DNA of 64,000 nt from Sutcliffiella cohnii (GTDB taxonomy: Bacteria; Bacillota; Bacilli; Bacillales; Bacillaceae_I): positions 3,588,501 through 3,652,500 of the forward strand of contig NZ_CP018866.1 in assembly GCF_002250055.1 (NCBI RefSeq). The letters run 5' to 3'. Position 1 is the stretch's first letter. Each line of letters opens with the position of its first letter. The position numbers and the translations under genes are program-made. This document shows, in pieces, positions 1 through 5,800 of this stretch. The notes beneath the pieces were generated by a model. It had not been told where the DNA came from. It saw only the letters and a program-made list of their open reading frames with translations, and ran no database searches.

Positions 1-376
1 ATACATTTTCTAAAATAAATATATCATTAGTATTGATTAAATTTTCTCTTATTAAGGATTCTTTTATTTCATACATTATTTGACTAGTAATAAATTCACC
101 TCTATTTTGCAACTTATTGTGCAAGTACTTGAGGTAATTTTTACTTGATTCTAACTCCTCTTGCTGACGCAATATTACATGTTCGAATTCCTCATTTTTA
201 TTCGATAAATTATTAACCTCGTTTGCAAGTCTACTCTTTTCTATACTTTCAGCCTCTAAAGTTGCTGAAACTTGCTCGAATGCTTTATTAATTTCTCTAG
301 TTTTCAAGCTATCTTTATATAACTTAATACAATAAAGACTTACCAATAATAATAAAACCAATAATAAAATATCCAC
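1..376 (-). CDS. Membrane-anchored coiled-coil protein, C-terminus cut by window edge
   Basis: A GTG start at 376 is preceded by a strong ribosome binding site (GGGAGGG at 383-389, six bases away). The visible 125 residues open with a Leu/Val-rich membrane segment (about residues 3-16) followed by a charged region with many Glu, Lys, Asn and Gln, typical of a coiled coil. No stop codon occurs before the edge, so the protein continues. It lies directly downstream of the late-activator gene, where terminase small subunit or a late accessory gene would be expected. The family is not recognised; the membrane anchor plus coiled coil is the only firm observation. Confidence 0.6.
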   Translation of the reverse strand, partial: MDILLLVLLLLVSLYCIKLYKDSLKTREINKAFEQVSATLEAESIEKSRLANEVNNLSNKNEEFEHVILRQQEELESSKNYLKYLHNKLQNRGEFITSQIMYEIKESLIRENLINTNDIFILENV

Positions 377-436
377 TTTAATCCCTCCCATAATTATTAT
401 CGGTAGCTAGTGGATATCTTTTACAAAATTATTCAA

Positions 437-871
437 TCAACATATTCTCCGAATTCTTTTACACTCATCACTACTATTCTGACATAACTGTTCAACTATA
501 GAGTCTCTAAGTCTTTTTATGTGTGAAAATGAAAGCCCCATATGAGCTCCAATCCATCGATAACTCTTCCCCTCAAGCAACCAGTGAAGAACCTCTAATT
601 CCCTGTCATCCTTTATTAAATGTAATCTACCCTGAATAACTGATATTTTCGCTTTATATTTACTAATGACCTGGTAACGTTTTTCTCTTCTAATAGCTTC
701 ACGGTAGACCGGATCTCCTGTCATTCCTTTGGGTTTTGGCATTCCAGCTTCATCGCCATACTGGGCTGTTAATCCTTCACCAGCATCGATTAAAGATGAA
801 TTTAATATCTTTATTGAGTTAATCATCCAATGGTAATCTTTCAATATGTTTTCAATTTCTTTTTTGTTCAT
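437..871 (-). CDS. RinA/ArpU-like phage late transcription regulator
   Basis: The 144-residue protein ends in a helix-turn-helix resembling sigma-70 region 4 (about residues 88-128, DRELEVLHWLLEGKSYRWIG followed by a second helix with SFSHIKRLRDSI). This is the architecture of ArpU/RinA/Xpf-type regulators, which switch on late packaging and structural genes. Position supports the call: it follows XtrA, as the positive control factor does in PBSX, and precedes the presumed late genes off the left edge. A GGGGGAG ribosome binding site precedes the ATG at 871. The N-terminal half is mostly charged helices with no recognised domain. Late-gene activation is inferred from family and position. Confidence 0.75.
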   Translation of the reverse strand: MNKKEIENILKDYHWMINSIKILNSSLIDAGEGLTAQYGDEAGMPKPKGMTGDPVYREAIRREKRYQVISKYKAKISVIQGRLHLIKDDRELEVLHWLLEGKSYRWIGAHMGLSFSHIKRLRDSIVEQLCQNSSDECKRIRRIC

Positions 872-886
872 AGTATTTCTCCCCCT

Positions 887-1087
887 TTATTTTTGTCTAT
901 AAGCTCCACCGCGACCTCGAGCATATGTTGGTCTATTGGTACCCATTAACTCCCGTAAGTCCTGGTCCGACAACTTCTCTTCCTTCTTTTTCGAGGTAGT
1001 TACATTTTTCTGTTTATATTTAATTTTCGTTTCAAATCCATGCTGCATCTTCCAATCCTTTAATTGATCCCTTATACTTTTATTCAT
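887..1087 (-). CDS. Small basic phage protein, unknown function
   Basis: The likely start is the ATG at 1087 (protein begins MNKSIRDQLKDWK, 66 residues), preceded by AAAGGGG. A longer reading from 1192 would run through a terminator hairpin (1117-1166) and encode an implausible hydrophobic leader, so it was not chosen. The product is rich in Lys, Arg and Gln and ends in an Arg/Gly stretch (TYARGRGGAYRQK), suggesting nucleic-acid contact. It stops 16 bases before the late regulator, so the two are probably cotranscribed. The family is not recognised. Confidence 0.6.
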   Translation of the reverse strand: MNKSIRDQLKDWKMQHGFETKIKYKQKNVTTSKKKEEKLSDQDLRELMGTNRPTYARGRGGAYRQK

Positions 1088-1116
1088 CCTCAAATCCCCT
1101 TTAGATAAAATTAAAA

Positions 1117-1166
1117 GCAAAAAAGGACACCAAACAAACAGAAAAAACTGTTTGTCTAGTGTCCTC
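1117..1166 (-). terminator. Strong intrinsic terminator after the PIN-like gene
   Basis: Read on the minus strand, GGACAC pairs with GTGTCC and CAAACAG with CTGTTTG, with small internal mismatches and a six-base loop, followed by six T residues. It lies just beyond the stop of the PIN-like gene (1194). The hairpin shares the exact 12-mer CACCAAACAAAC (1128-1139, plus strand) with the hairpin at 2705-2752. Confidence 0.85.
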
Positions 1167-1193
1167 CAGTTGGCTGGTAGGATGTATTTCATT

Positions 1194-2489
1194 TTATCTT
1201 GATAACAAATTTTGTAATCTTCTTTCTAAGTAGCTGTATTCAAGAGCTAATTTACGTATTTTATTTCTAATTTCCTCGTTCATTTCCGTAACTTGATTTC
1301 TATTTATATGCCCCAATAAATAAATAGATTTACTTTTTAAGTACTTAAACTCGTCTTCTAATGTTTTAATTTCCTCAAAGTCATTTATAGAACTTCCGTC
1401 ATTATTTAATAAAAAATATTCTATTTTATCAACTTGATATTTTATATCATTTATTATTCCTTCAAGAGCTTTTGTGTTATAAGATTTATCTTCAGAATTC
1501 ATTTGTAAAGCATTTAATAATTCTTGAATCTTTTTATAGTCCTTAAAGCGATAGCCGGACTTCTTTCTTAAACTTATTCTATTATTTTCTTCAGAGTTCG
1601 TCGTTTCTACTAAATCTAAATTAATTTTTGTACTAGTTTCCTTTAAGAATTTATTGATGTTCATCAGTATTAAATCAGAACCTGCTTCTCTTAACATCTC
1701 ATTTTTCAGTTCTGCTCTAGCACCAATTTTTTTTCCTTTTATTTCATACCACCAATCAGGCTTTACATCCCCTGTAATAAAAATTACTAACCTTTTTTTA
1801 TCGCTTTTTGCCTTCTCTAAAACTTGTTTCCAAGCTATTAAATCGCCGTATTTATTTTCAAACTTTAAGTTATTATACCTGGTCATCTCTTTTTTTGTTT
1901 TATCTTTATATCCAGGAGGTATTTCTTCTTCATATCTAACCTCTCCTTCTTTGCATATCTCATCAATCTTTTCTTGGGAGAAAGGTTCTCCAACTTTCCC
2001 TTCAAACAACTCTGCCAATTCTAACATCTTGTCATCATTCTTATTTATCAAATTATCCAATTCGATTATTTCGTTTTGATTAAAACTTGTTGCGACTTTT
2101 CTTATTTCCTCATTAAATTTCTCCAATATTTTCTTTCTTACTTCTGTCCCATCTGTACTTTTAATCGGGTACTTGTCTAATGAAGACTTTATGGCTTTTA
2201 AAAACGTTTCTGTTTCATTATTGACGTCGTTTATAATTAAGTCTTTTATGGTATCCATTTCAACCATTACCTTGCGCCTGTGCAAATGAAATTCTAAACC
2301 AACCTGATAGGGAATCCAAATATTTTCCTTAACTTTGTCCAAAGCCTCTAGAAATGTATTACGTGTTGATTCGGAAAACCTATAAATATTTAACAAAATG
2401 TTAGTATCGAAAACAATTAGTACTGATTCATCTAGATTATTGAAATTTACCTTTTCATTATTAAAAAACTCTCGAAAAACACTTTTCAA
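1194..2489 (-). CDS. PIN-like domain protein (PIN_8/DUF4935-like), candidate phage cargo nuclease
   Basis: Residues 24-37 (VLIVFDTNILLNIY) are a PIN-fold opening: a hydrophobic strand ending in the metal-binding Asp of a DTN motif. Residue 64 is in VGLEFH, a typical second acidic position. Further acidic positions appear near KYGDLIAWKQVL (about 215) and FITGDVKPDWW (about 235), fitting the full acidic set of PIN-type RNases. The C-terminal third (about 300-431) is helical and charged. The TTG start at 2489 overlaps the TGA of xtrA (TTGA), implying translational coupling. At 431 residues it is much longer than VapC toxins and fits the large PIN-like proteins found in defence islands and prophages. 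No partner antitoxin is visible. RNase activity is inferred, not shown. Confidence 0.7.
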   Translation of the reverse strand: MKSVFREFFNNEKVNFNNLDESVLIVFDTNILLNIYRFSESTRNTFLEALDKVKENIWIPYQVGLEFHLHRRKVMVEMDTIKDLIINDVNNETETFLKAIKSSLDKYPIKSTDGTEVRKKILEKFNEEIRKVATSFNQNEIIELDNLINKNDDKMLELAELFEGKVGEPFSQEKIDEICKEGEVRYEEEIPPGYKDKTKKEMTRYNNLKFENKYGDLIAWKQVLEKAKSDKKRLVIFITGDVKPDWWYEIKGKKIGARAELKNEMLREAGSDLILMNINKFLKETSTKINLDLVETTNSEENNRISLRKKSGYRFKDYKKIQELLNALQMNSEDKSYNTKALEGIINDIKYQVDKIEYFLLNNDGSSINDFEEIKTLEDEFKYLKSKSIYLLGHINRNQVTEMNEEIRNKIRKLALEYSYLERRLQNLLSR

Positions 2490-2686
2490 AACTCTTCCCC
2501 CTCATCAAACTTGACCCTCTTGACCTTCCCCTGGTGAGTAATTATCTTTGTCTCACCATGCACCGGTAAATGAGTTATCTTCGCCTTGCCATCGCAAATT
2601 ACAATGGCGAAACTTCCTTTTAGTTCCATTATATCAATTTCTAATCTATTTGTACTACGGTTAATTTCAATGCTTTCTAATCTCAT
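2486..2686 (-). CDS. xtrA: XtrA-like phage protein
   Basis: The 66-residue product begins MRLESIEINR and carries the features of PBSX XtrA: a short beta-rich body with ICDGKAKITHLPVHGETKI and a tail with HQGKVKRVKFDEGEEF. The ATG at 2686 is chosen because GGAGGT lies seven to eight bases upstream; the in-frame ATG two codons earlier abuts the Shine-Dalgarno sequence. Its place before the late regulator matches the xtrA-xpf order of PBSX-like elements. The biochemical function is unknown for the family. Confidence 0.75.
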   Translation of the reverse strand: MRLESIEINRSTNRLEIDIMELKGSFAIVICDGKAKITHLPVHGETKIITHQGKVKRVKFDEGEEF

Positions 2687-2704
2687 ATCCATACCTCCAG
2701 TTAT

Positions 2705-2752
2705 AAAATAAAGAGCACCAAACAAACGCTATTGCGCTCATTTAGTGCCCTC
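2705..2752 (-). terminator. Terminator hairpin immediately upstream of xtrA
   Basis: On the minus strand AGGGCAC pairs with GTGCTCT (one G-T), with an extended weaker inner stem around GCGC/AGCG, followed by TTATTTT. It would end transcription arriving from the small minus-strand genes at 3085-3699. It contains CACCAAACAAAC (2716-2727 on plus), identical to the core of the terminator at 1117-1166. Confidence 0.65.
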
Positions 2753-2811
2753 GGTTATTCCGTTAGGCAATAAAACTCTTATTTTGTAATAAAAAGTACT
2801 TTAATAACTAG

Positions 2812-2822
2812 TTTTGTCGAAT
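2812..2822 (+). promoter_or_regulatory. Spo0A-box-like site upstream of the Spo0E-like gene
   Basis: TTTTGTCGAAT matches the published 0A box (TTTTGTCGAAAA, core TGTCGAA) at ten of twelve positions. It lies about 90 bp upstream of the Spo0E-like start codon. The seven-base core alone is expected by chance several times in 64 kb, so the evidence is the longer match plus the gene context. Confidence 0.35.
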
Positions 2823-2909
2823 GCCTATCTTTTATCTTAGGTGTTATGCAATAATTCTTTTGGACTATTCCCACCATTACTTTTGTATATTTTAAGGAGT
2901 ATAATTATT

Positions 2910-3077
2910 ATGCAAAATAGCGATAATTTAAACGATTTAATGAAAAAAATTTATTACGTAAGAAAGAATATGTTAACCTTAGCATCACAATTCGGTTTGG
3001 GTGACAACAGAACCATTTCATGTAGTCAAAAACTTGATAAATTAATAATTAAATATCAGAAGCAAAGAGTGAGCTAG
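2910..3077 (+). CDS. Spo0E-like aspartyl-phosphate phosphatase
   Basis: The 55-residue product starts at the ATG at 2910, preceded by TAAGGAG. It carries the Spo0E-family pattern: an amphipathic first helix (LMKKIYYVRKNML), a short turn (FGLGDNRTI) and the signature SQKLD at residues 39-43. In that motif the Asp is needed to dephosphorylate Spo0A~P. A longer in-frame start at 2841 lacks a ribosome binding site and would add an unrelated leader. Known members keep Spo0A~P low and delay sporulation. Here the gene is on plus in the minus-strand prophage programme, so it is likely expressed in the lysogen. A Spo0A-box-like site lies upstream and a terminator at 3294-3316. Confidence 0.8.
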   Translation: MQNSDNLNDLMKKIYYVRKNMLTLASQFGLGDNRTISCSQKLDKLIIKYQKQRVS

Positions 3078-3084
3078 TAATAAA

Positions 3085-3255
3085 TCAAATCTTTCTCTTG
3101 TTTGTCGTTTCTAAACGATCAACCTTCCCGCCAAGTACAACAACAGATATTTCACCGTAATCAGGAAGGTCATGCTCTATTAATCTACCGTCTTTTATCA
3201 CATACATTTTTTTATTATTTGTTAGATCTATTTCTGCCGTTAATTTTCCGTTCAC
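3085..3255 (-). CDS. DUF3954-like small phage protein
   Basis: A GTG start at 3255 with AGGAGGGG just upstream gives a 56-residue protein. It has the pattern AEIDLTNNKKMYVIKDGRL followed by a Gly-rich turn and GGKVDRLETT, as in DUF3954 proteins of Bacillus phages, which also resemble XtrA in size and strand pattern. It converges on the Spo0E-like gene, with eight bases between the two stop codons. No function is known for the family. Confidence 0.65.
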   Translation of the reverse strand: MNGKLTAEIDLTNNKKMYVIKDGRLIEHDLPDYGEISVVVLGGKVDRLETTNKRKI

Positions 3256-3293
3256 CAGGACCCCTCCTAATGTTATAATTGAGTTGGTTGGGT

Positions 3294-3316
3294 CAGGAGA
3301 AATCCTGGCTTTTTTA
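3294..3316 (+). terminator. Intrinsic terminator downstream of the Spo0E-like gene
   Basis: CAGGA, a GAAA tetraloop and TCCTG are followed by GC and six T residues on the plus strand. It is the first terminator downstream of the Spo0E-like gene on plus. Its 3' end overlaps the stop codon of the minus-strand gene at 3314. Confidence 0.7.
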
Positions 3317-3481
3317 TTTTGGTACTGTAGGCTCTAGAGCTTCTATCTTTGCTACCAGTTTTATTAAATCCTCTTTAAGTTGTACTGGATGTTCTTCATA
3401 ATGCCTATCTTCTTGGTTTAGTATCATATTGATTACCTTGACTTTAATTTCTGTTAATTCTAGTTTGTTAACCCAATCCAT
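3314..3481 (-). CDS. Small acidic phage protein, unknown function
   Basis: An ATG at 3481 preceded by GAGGTGAT opens a 55-residue protein (starts MDWVNKLELTEIK, ends LEPTVPK). It is predicted all-helical with many Glu and Lys and no cysteines. It sits in a run of three short minus-strand genes with good ribosome binding sites between the early operon and xtrA. The family is not recognised. Confidence 0.6.
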   Translation of the reverse strand: MDWVNKLELTEIKVKVINMILNQEDRHYEEHPVQLKEDLIKLVAKIEALEPTVPK

Positions 3482-3522
3482 GTTTATCACCTCGTTTACA
3501 GTTTGGTGAGTAATGGATTTAT

Positions 3523-3699
3523 TTATGCTCGTCTCTTTTTTCGATTCCCAGCATGCCTTATTCTGGTTCTTTCACTGTAGGAATTCAAATCAGAGTATGA
3601 CGTCCCCTTTGGTCTTTCGGTTGGCTTAATTGGATGCTTTTTTATATATTCAAGTCGTTGTTCTTCTGTCATATACCAAACCTTAACCTTGCCAATCAC
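3523..3699 (-). CDS. Small basic phage protein, unknown function
   Basis: A GTG start at 3699 with AAGGAGG upstream yields 58 residues. The N-terminal half contains WYMTEEQRLEYIKKHP and the C-terminus is strongly basic (RTRIRHAGNRKKRRA), suggesting nucleic-acid contact. It is the first of three short minus-strand genes here. The family is not recognised. Confidence 0.6.
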   Translation of the reverse strand: MIGKVKVWYMTEEQRLEYIKKHPIKPTERPKGTSYSDLNSYSERTRIRHAGNRKKRRA

Positions 3700-3816
3700 T
3701 TAGTATTCCTCCTTCACCTTTTTCTAGAACTGCGCATTAATTAATTTTTTTTGCTCCTCCATTATATGTATTTATATTCCAATATTGGAAATAATTCAAT
3801 TGTAGGAGGTTATAAA

Positions 3817-4353
3817 ATGTTTGAACAATTACAAGAGCTTAACAAGCAAGCAAATAGAATTGAAACAGAATACTGGGTAAACCACGATTTATTCTCATGG
3901 CAGTGGTGGTTTATAGTAATAATAAATTTGTTATTTTTAGTTTTATTAATACTTTTCATGGATAAGCAAAGAATTCAAATTATCACCATTGCTTTCCTAT
4001 TCTCATTTATCTTGGTTGGAATAGTAAACGAACTTGGAAGCTTTTATGGATGGTGGAGTTATCCACACCAATTCATCACGGCTCTAAAAACAATGAATGC
4101 AGTAGATTTTTTGACTGTACCTGTAATAATTACTTTGTTTTATCAGACATTTGGAAAGTGGAAAATTTATTTGATAACAACAACTGTATTTTTTTTAATT
4201 CTATCTTTTGTAGGAATACCGATATTCGTTTATTTTGACTTCTACAAACTCCATACCTGGAATTACTTTTACTCTTTTCTAACTTTACTACTGGTTTCAA
4301 TACTAGTTAAATTATTTACTGATTTTATAATTACGAAATCAAAATCTCTATAA
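3817..4353 (+). CDS. CBO0543-like multi-pass membrane protein
   Basis: The ATG at 3817 follows AGGAGGT; the longer upstream reading from 3751 has no ribosome binding site. The 178-residue protein starts with a soluble helix containing EYWVNHDLFSWQWWF. About five membrane segments follow, with the conserved sequence GSFYGWWSYPHQF between segments two and three and a HTWNYFYSF motif before the last. This matches the CBO0543 family of Bacillus and Clostridium membrane proteins, whose function is unknown. It is a plus-strand gene between early and late prophage regions and lies next to the c-di-GMP-controlled receiver gene, a lysogenic-conversion position. Confidence 0.7.
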   Translation: MFEQLQELNKQANRIETEYWVNHDLFSWQWWFIVIINLLFLVLLILFMDKQRIQIITIAFLFSFILVGIVNELGSFYGWWSYPHQFITALKTMNAVDFLTVPVIITLFYQTFGKWKIYLITTTVFFLILSFVGIPIFVYFDFYKLHTWNYFYSFLTLLLVSILVKLFTDFIITKSKSL

Positions 4354-4430
4354 GAGTCCATCTTTTTCGGTGGTCTTTTTATGTCGCAATTTTGGTCAAA
4401 GGTTTCTTAAATCCCTTGCAACGGATATTA

Positions 4431-4478
4431 TTTCTACATTTTTCTACAAATTTCTACATTTATGTCGATAGACTATTA
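4431..4478 (+). promoter_or_regulatory. Candidate SigD-type promoter with three 10-bp-spaced TTTCTACA repeats
   Basis: TTTCTACA occurs at 4431, 4441 and 4451, exactly one helical turn apart. TACA (4445-4448) lies 15 bp before GTCGATAG (4464-4471), similar to the motility sigma consensus TAAA-N15-GCCGATAT (three of four and six of eight bases). The predicted start near 4479 falls at the first base of the riboswitch aptamer. A SigA -10-like TAGACT (4469-4474) overlaps, so the sigma factor is uncertain. Confidence 0.4.
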
Positions 4479-4556
4479 GAGGCAAATTTTACGAAAGTAA
4501 AAGACGCAAAGCTACGGGCCTAAAACATTTATTTGTCATGGCGGCCGGGTTGCCAG
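4479..4556 (+). promoter_or_regulatory. Cyclic di-GMP-I (GEMM-I) riboswitch aptamer
   Basis: The sequence aligns along its whole length with class I c-di-GMP aptamers. GGCAA (4481-4485) pairs with TTGCC (4550-4554) as the closing helix. A hairpin TTTTAC-GAAA-GTAAAA carries the GNRA tetraloop. GACGCAAAGC follows, then GGGCCTAAAAC as the tetraloop-receptor side, and GGCGGCCGGGTTGCC closes the second arm. The start codon of the CheY-like gene lies 65 bases beyond the aptamer. Downstream, ATTTGCC occurs twice (4578-4584 and 4592-4598) and could compete with the closing helix. GCCTTT (4582-4587) can pair with AAAGGT of the ribosome binding site (4608-4613). Translational control is therefore the likely mode, but its direction is not decided by sequence. 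Confidence 0.93.
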
Positions 4557-4620
4557 GTATTCATGTCCTGTAATTATATTTGCCTTTTCTAATTTGCCTA
4601 ATTTAGTAAAGGTGGTTCTT

Positions 4621-4977
4621 ATGAAAAAAGTTCTTATAGTTGATGACTCCAAATTTATGCGCAAATTACTTAAAAGGCTAGTCGAAAAAGGTGATTATCA
4701 AATAATTGCAGAAGCTTCTAACGGCCAGGAAGCTATTGAAAAGCTTCAAGAATTTAGTCCAGATATAACTTTATTGGATATTACTTTACCTTGTATGAGT
4801 GGACTAGAAATTCTAAAAAAGATAAAAGAACAAGATCCAAGTTCTAAAGTCGTTATTTGCTCTTCACTAAGCTACGAATCACTTGTTGATGAATCAGAAG
4901 GTCTTGGTGCGAATGGTTTTATAGTGAAGCCATATTTTGATAAACTATTATCCACACTCGATCAGATTAGTTCTTAA
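4621..4977 (+). CDS. CheY/Spo0F-like stand-alone response regulator receiver
   Basis: The protein of 118 residues is a single receiver domain: acidic pair D8-D9 after MKKVLIV, phosphoacceptor D53 in LLDITLP, switch Ser at 81-82 in VVICSS, and K103 in FIVKPY. No output domain is present, as in CheY and Spo0F. ATG 4621 is chosen because AAAGGTGG lies just upstream. The gene is controlled by the c-di-GMP-I riboswitch at 4479-4556 and ends at a symmetric hairpin (4979-5004). No histidine kinase is nearby, so it presumably takes phosphate from a host kinase. Interference with host motility or development signalling is an inference from its type and its c-di-GMP control. Confidence 0.92.
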   Translation: MKKVLIVDDSKFMRKLLKRLVEKGDYQIIAEASNGQEAIEKLQEFSPDITLLDITLPCMSGLEILKKIKEQDPSSKVVICSSLSYESLVDESEGLGANGFIVKPYFDKLLSTLDQISS

Positions 4978-4978
4978 T

Positions 4979-5004
4979 TTCGAGAGAGCACACACTCTCT
5001 CGAA
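4979..5004. terminator. Symmetric hairpin between converging genes
   Basis: TTCGAGAGAG and CTCTCTCGAA form a perfect ten-base stem filling the gap between the receiver stop (4977) and the stop of the opposing gene (5005). The plus side is followed by TCATTTCTTT, a modest T-rich tail; the minus side is A-rich, so it may serve mainly the plus-strand gene. Confidence 0.65.
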
Positions 5005-5235
5005 TCATTTCTTTAGACCAAAATCGGCTTTTATCAAGTTGCCCTGAACTTCGTAAGAAGGGTCTCTATCTTTAACACTAGTAAGCAATTTTTCTACCTT
5101 TTTATCAGTTTCAAATTTCTCCGCGCATCCTTTAGCAAATGCTGTTATTTCAGTAACACTCATACCTTCACGTAATAGTCCTCCAACCGCTAACGCCATA
5201 TATTGTTCTGCTTTTAATTCCGCTTTTATCTTCAC
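5005..5235 (-). CDS. Small phage protein, unknown function
   Basis: A GTG at 5235 overlaps the TGA of the upstream gene (GTGA) and lies 11 bases after AAGGAG, so a coupled start giving 76 residues is preferred over the longer reading. The product is helical and begins VKIKAELKAEQYMALAVGGLL. It ends in a charged tail with DPSYEVQGNLIKADFGLKK. It is the last gene of the early operon. The family is not recognised. Confidence 0.6.
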   Translation of the reverse strand: MKIKAELKAEQYMALAVGGLLREGMSVTEITAFAKGCAEKFETDKKVEKLLTSVKDRDPSYEVQGNLIKADFGLKK

Positions 5236-5582
5236 CAGCCAACCAACTCCTTTGGTAAGCGTTCCGTTAGTTCCATGAACCACTCTTGGTCGTTCATATC
5301 AAGTGCTATATCGATAAGAACGTGTAAATCGACTTCTTCCAGTGAAGGTTCTGCTTTGGAGAGGTTTTCTATATCAACCCATTCCACTCTTCTAATTCTT
5401 GATCCATTTCCATGCTTTAGAAAAACAACCTTTGCAATATTTTCATCTTCCTTTACAACTGAAACAAATCCTACTGACCCTTTAGCCTTTGGATTATAAC
5501 CAAGGCTAATCTGTGATAGTTCTACCCAGTCACCTTTTTGTAGTTGACCTATCTCTAGAATGAAATTTTCTTCCGTGTTCAT
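5232..5582 (-). CDS. IDEAL-domain-like phage protein
   Basis: The 116-residue protein has a beta-rich N-terminal half (KGDWVELSQISLGYNPKAKG, then GFVSVV and a turn with GNGSRIRRVEW). The C-terminal helix pair LHVLIDIALDMNDQEWFMEL (about residues 87-106) resembles the IDEAL domain of Bacillus proteins: a hydrophobic helix with Ile-Asp-x-Ala-Leu and a following Asp and Phe. The ATG at 5582 is the natural start. IDEAL proteins are poorly understood; some bind regulators such as ComK. The role here is unknown. Confidence 0.6.
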   Translation of the reverse strand: MNTEENFILEIGQLQKGDWVELSQISLGYNPKAKGSVGFVSVVKEDENIAKVVFLKHGNGSRIRRVEWVDIENLSKAEPSLEEVDLHVLIDIALDMNDQEWFMELTERLPKELVGW

Positions 5583-5609
5583 GATTCATCCCTCCCCATT
5601 TTAGGAAAA

Positions 5610-5786
5610 TCATTTTCCCAACGTCTTTTCCATTCTTGCAGCGCCTCTTCGTTTTCGTTTTGGCATAGTTTGACTAACTCTATCAGTGATACTTTTTCTA
5701 AGCTCATTGAAACTCTCCGATTCTACCAATTCTTCTCGTAACACTTGCTTCTGCCATTCTAGTTGTGAGTTGTTATCCTGAGACAT
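5610..5786 (-). CDS. Small charged phage protein, unknown function
   Basis: Two starts are possible: ATG 5804, overlapping the upstream stop (ATGA), or ATG 5786, which has AAAGGAAGTGAG upstream and is preferred. The 58-residue product (MSQDNNSQLEWQKQ) is Glu/Arg-rich and helical with a basic C-terminus (MPKRKRRGAARMEKTLGK). The family is not recognised. Confidence 0.55.
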   Translation of the reverse strand: MSQDNNSQLEWQKQVLREELVESESFNELRKSITDRVSQTMPKRKRRGAARMEKTLGK

Positions 5787-5800
5787 GTACTCACTTCCTT

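Noticed and set aside
1087..1192. N-terminal extension of the small basic protein from 1192
   Set aside because: It would translate through a strong terminator hairpin and lacks a ribosome binding site; ATG 1087 is better.
4431..4460. Three TTTCTACA repeats as a CRISPR or satellite array
   Set aside because: The units are only ten bases long with no spacers of CRISPR size; they look like phased binding sites.
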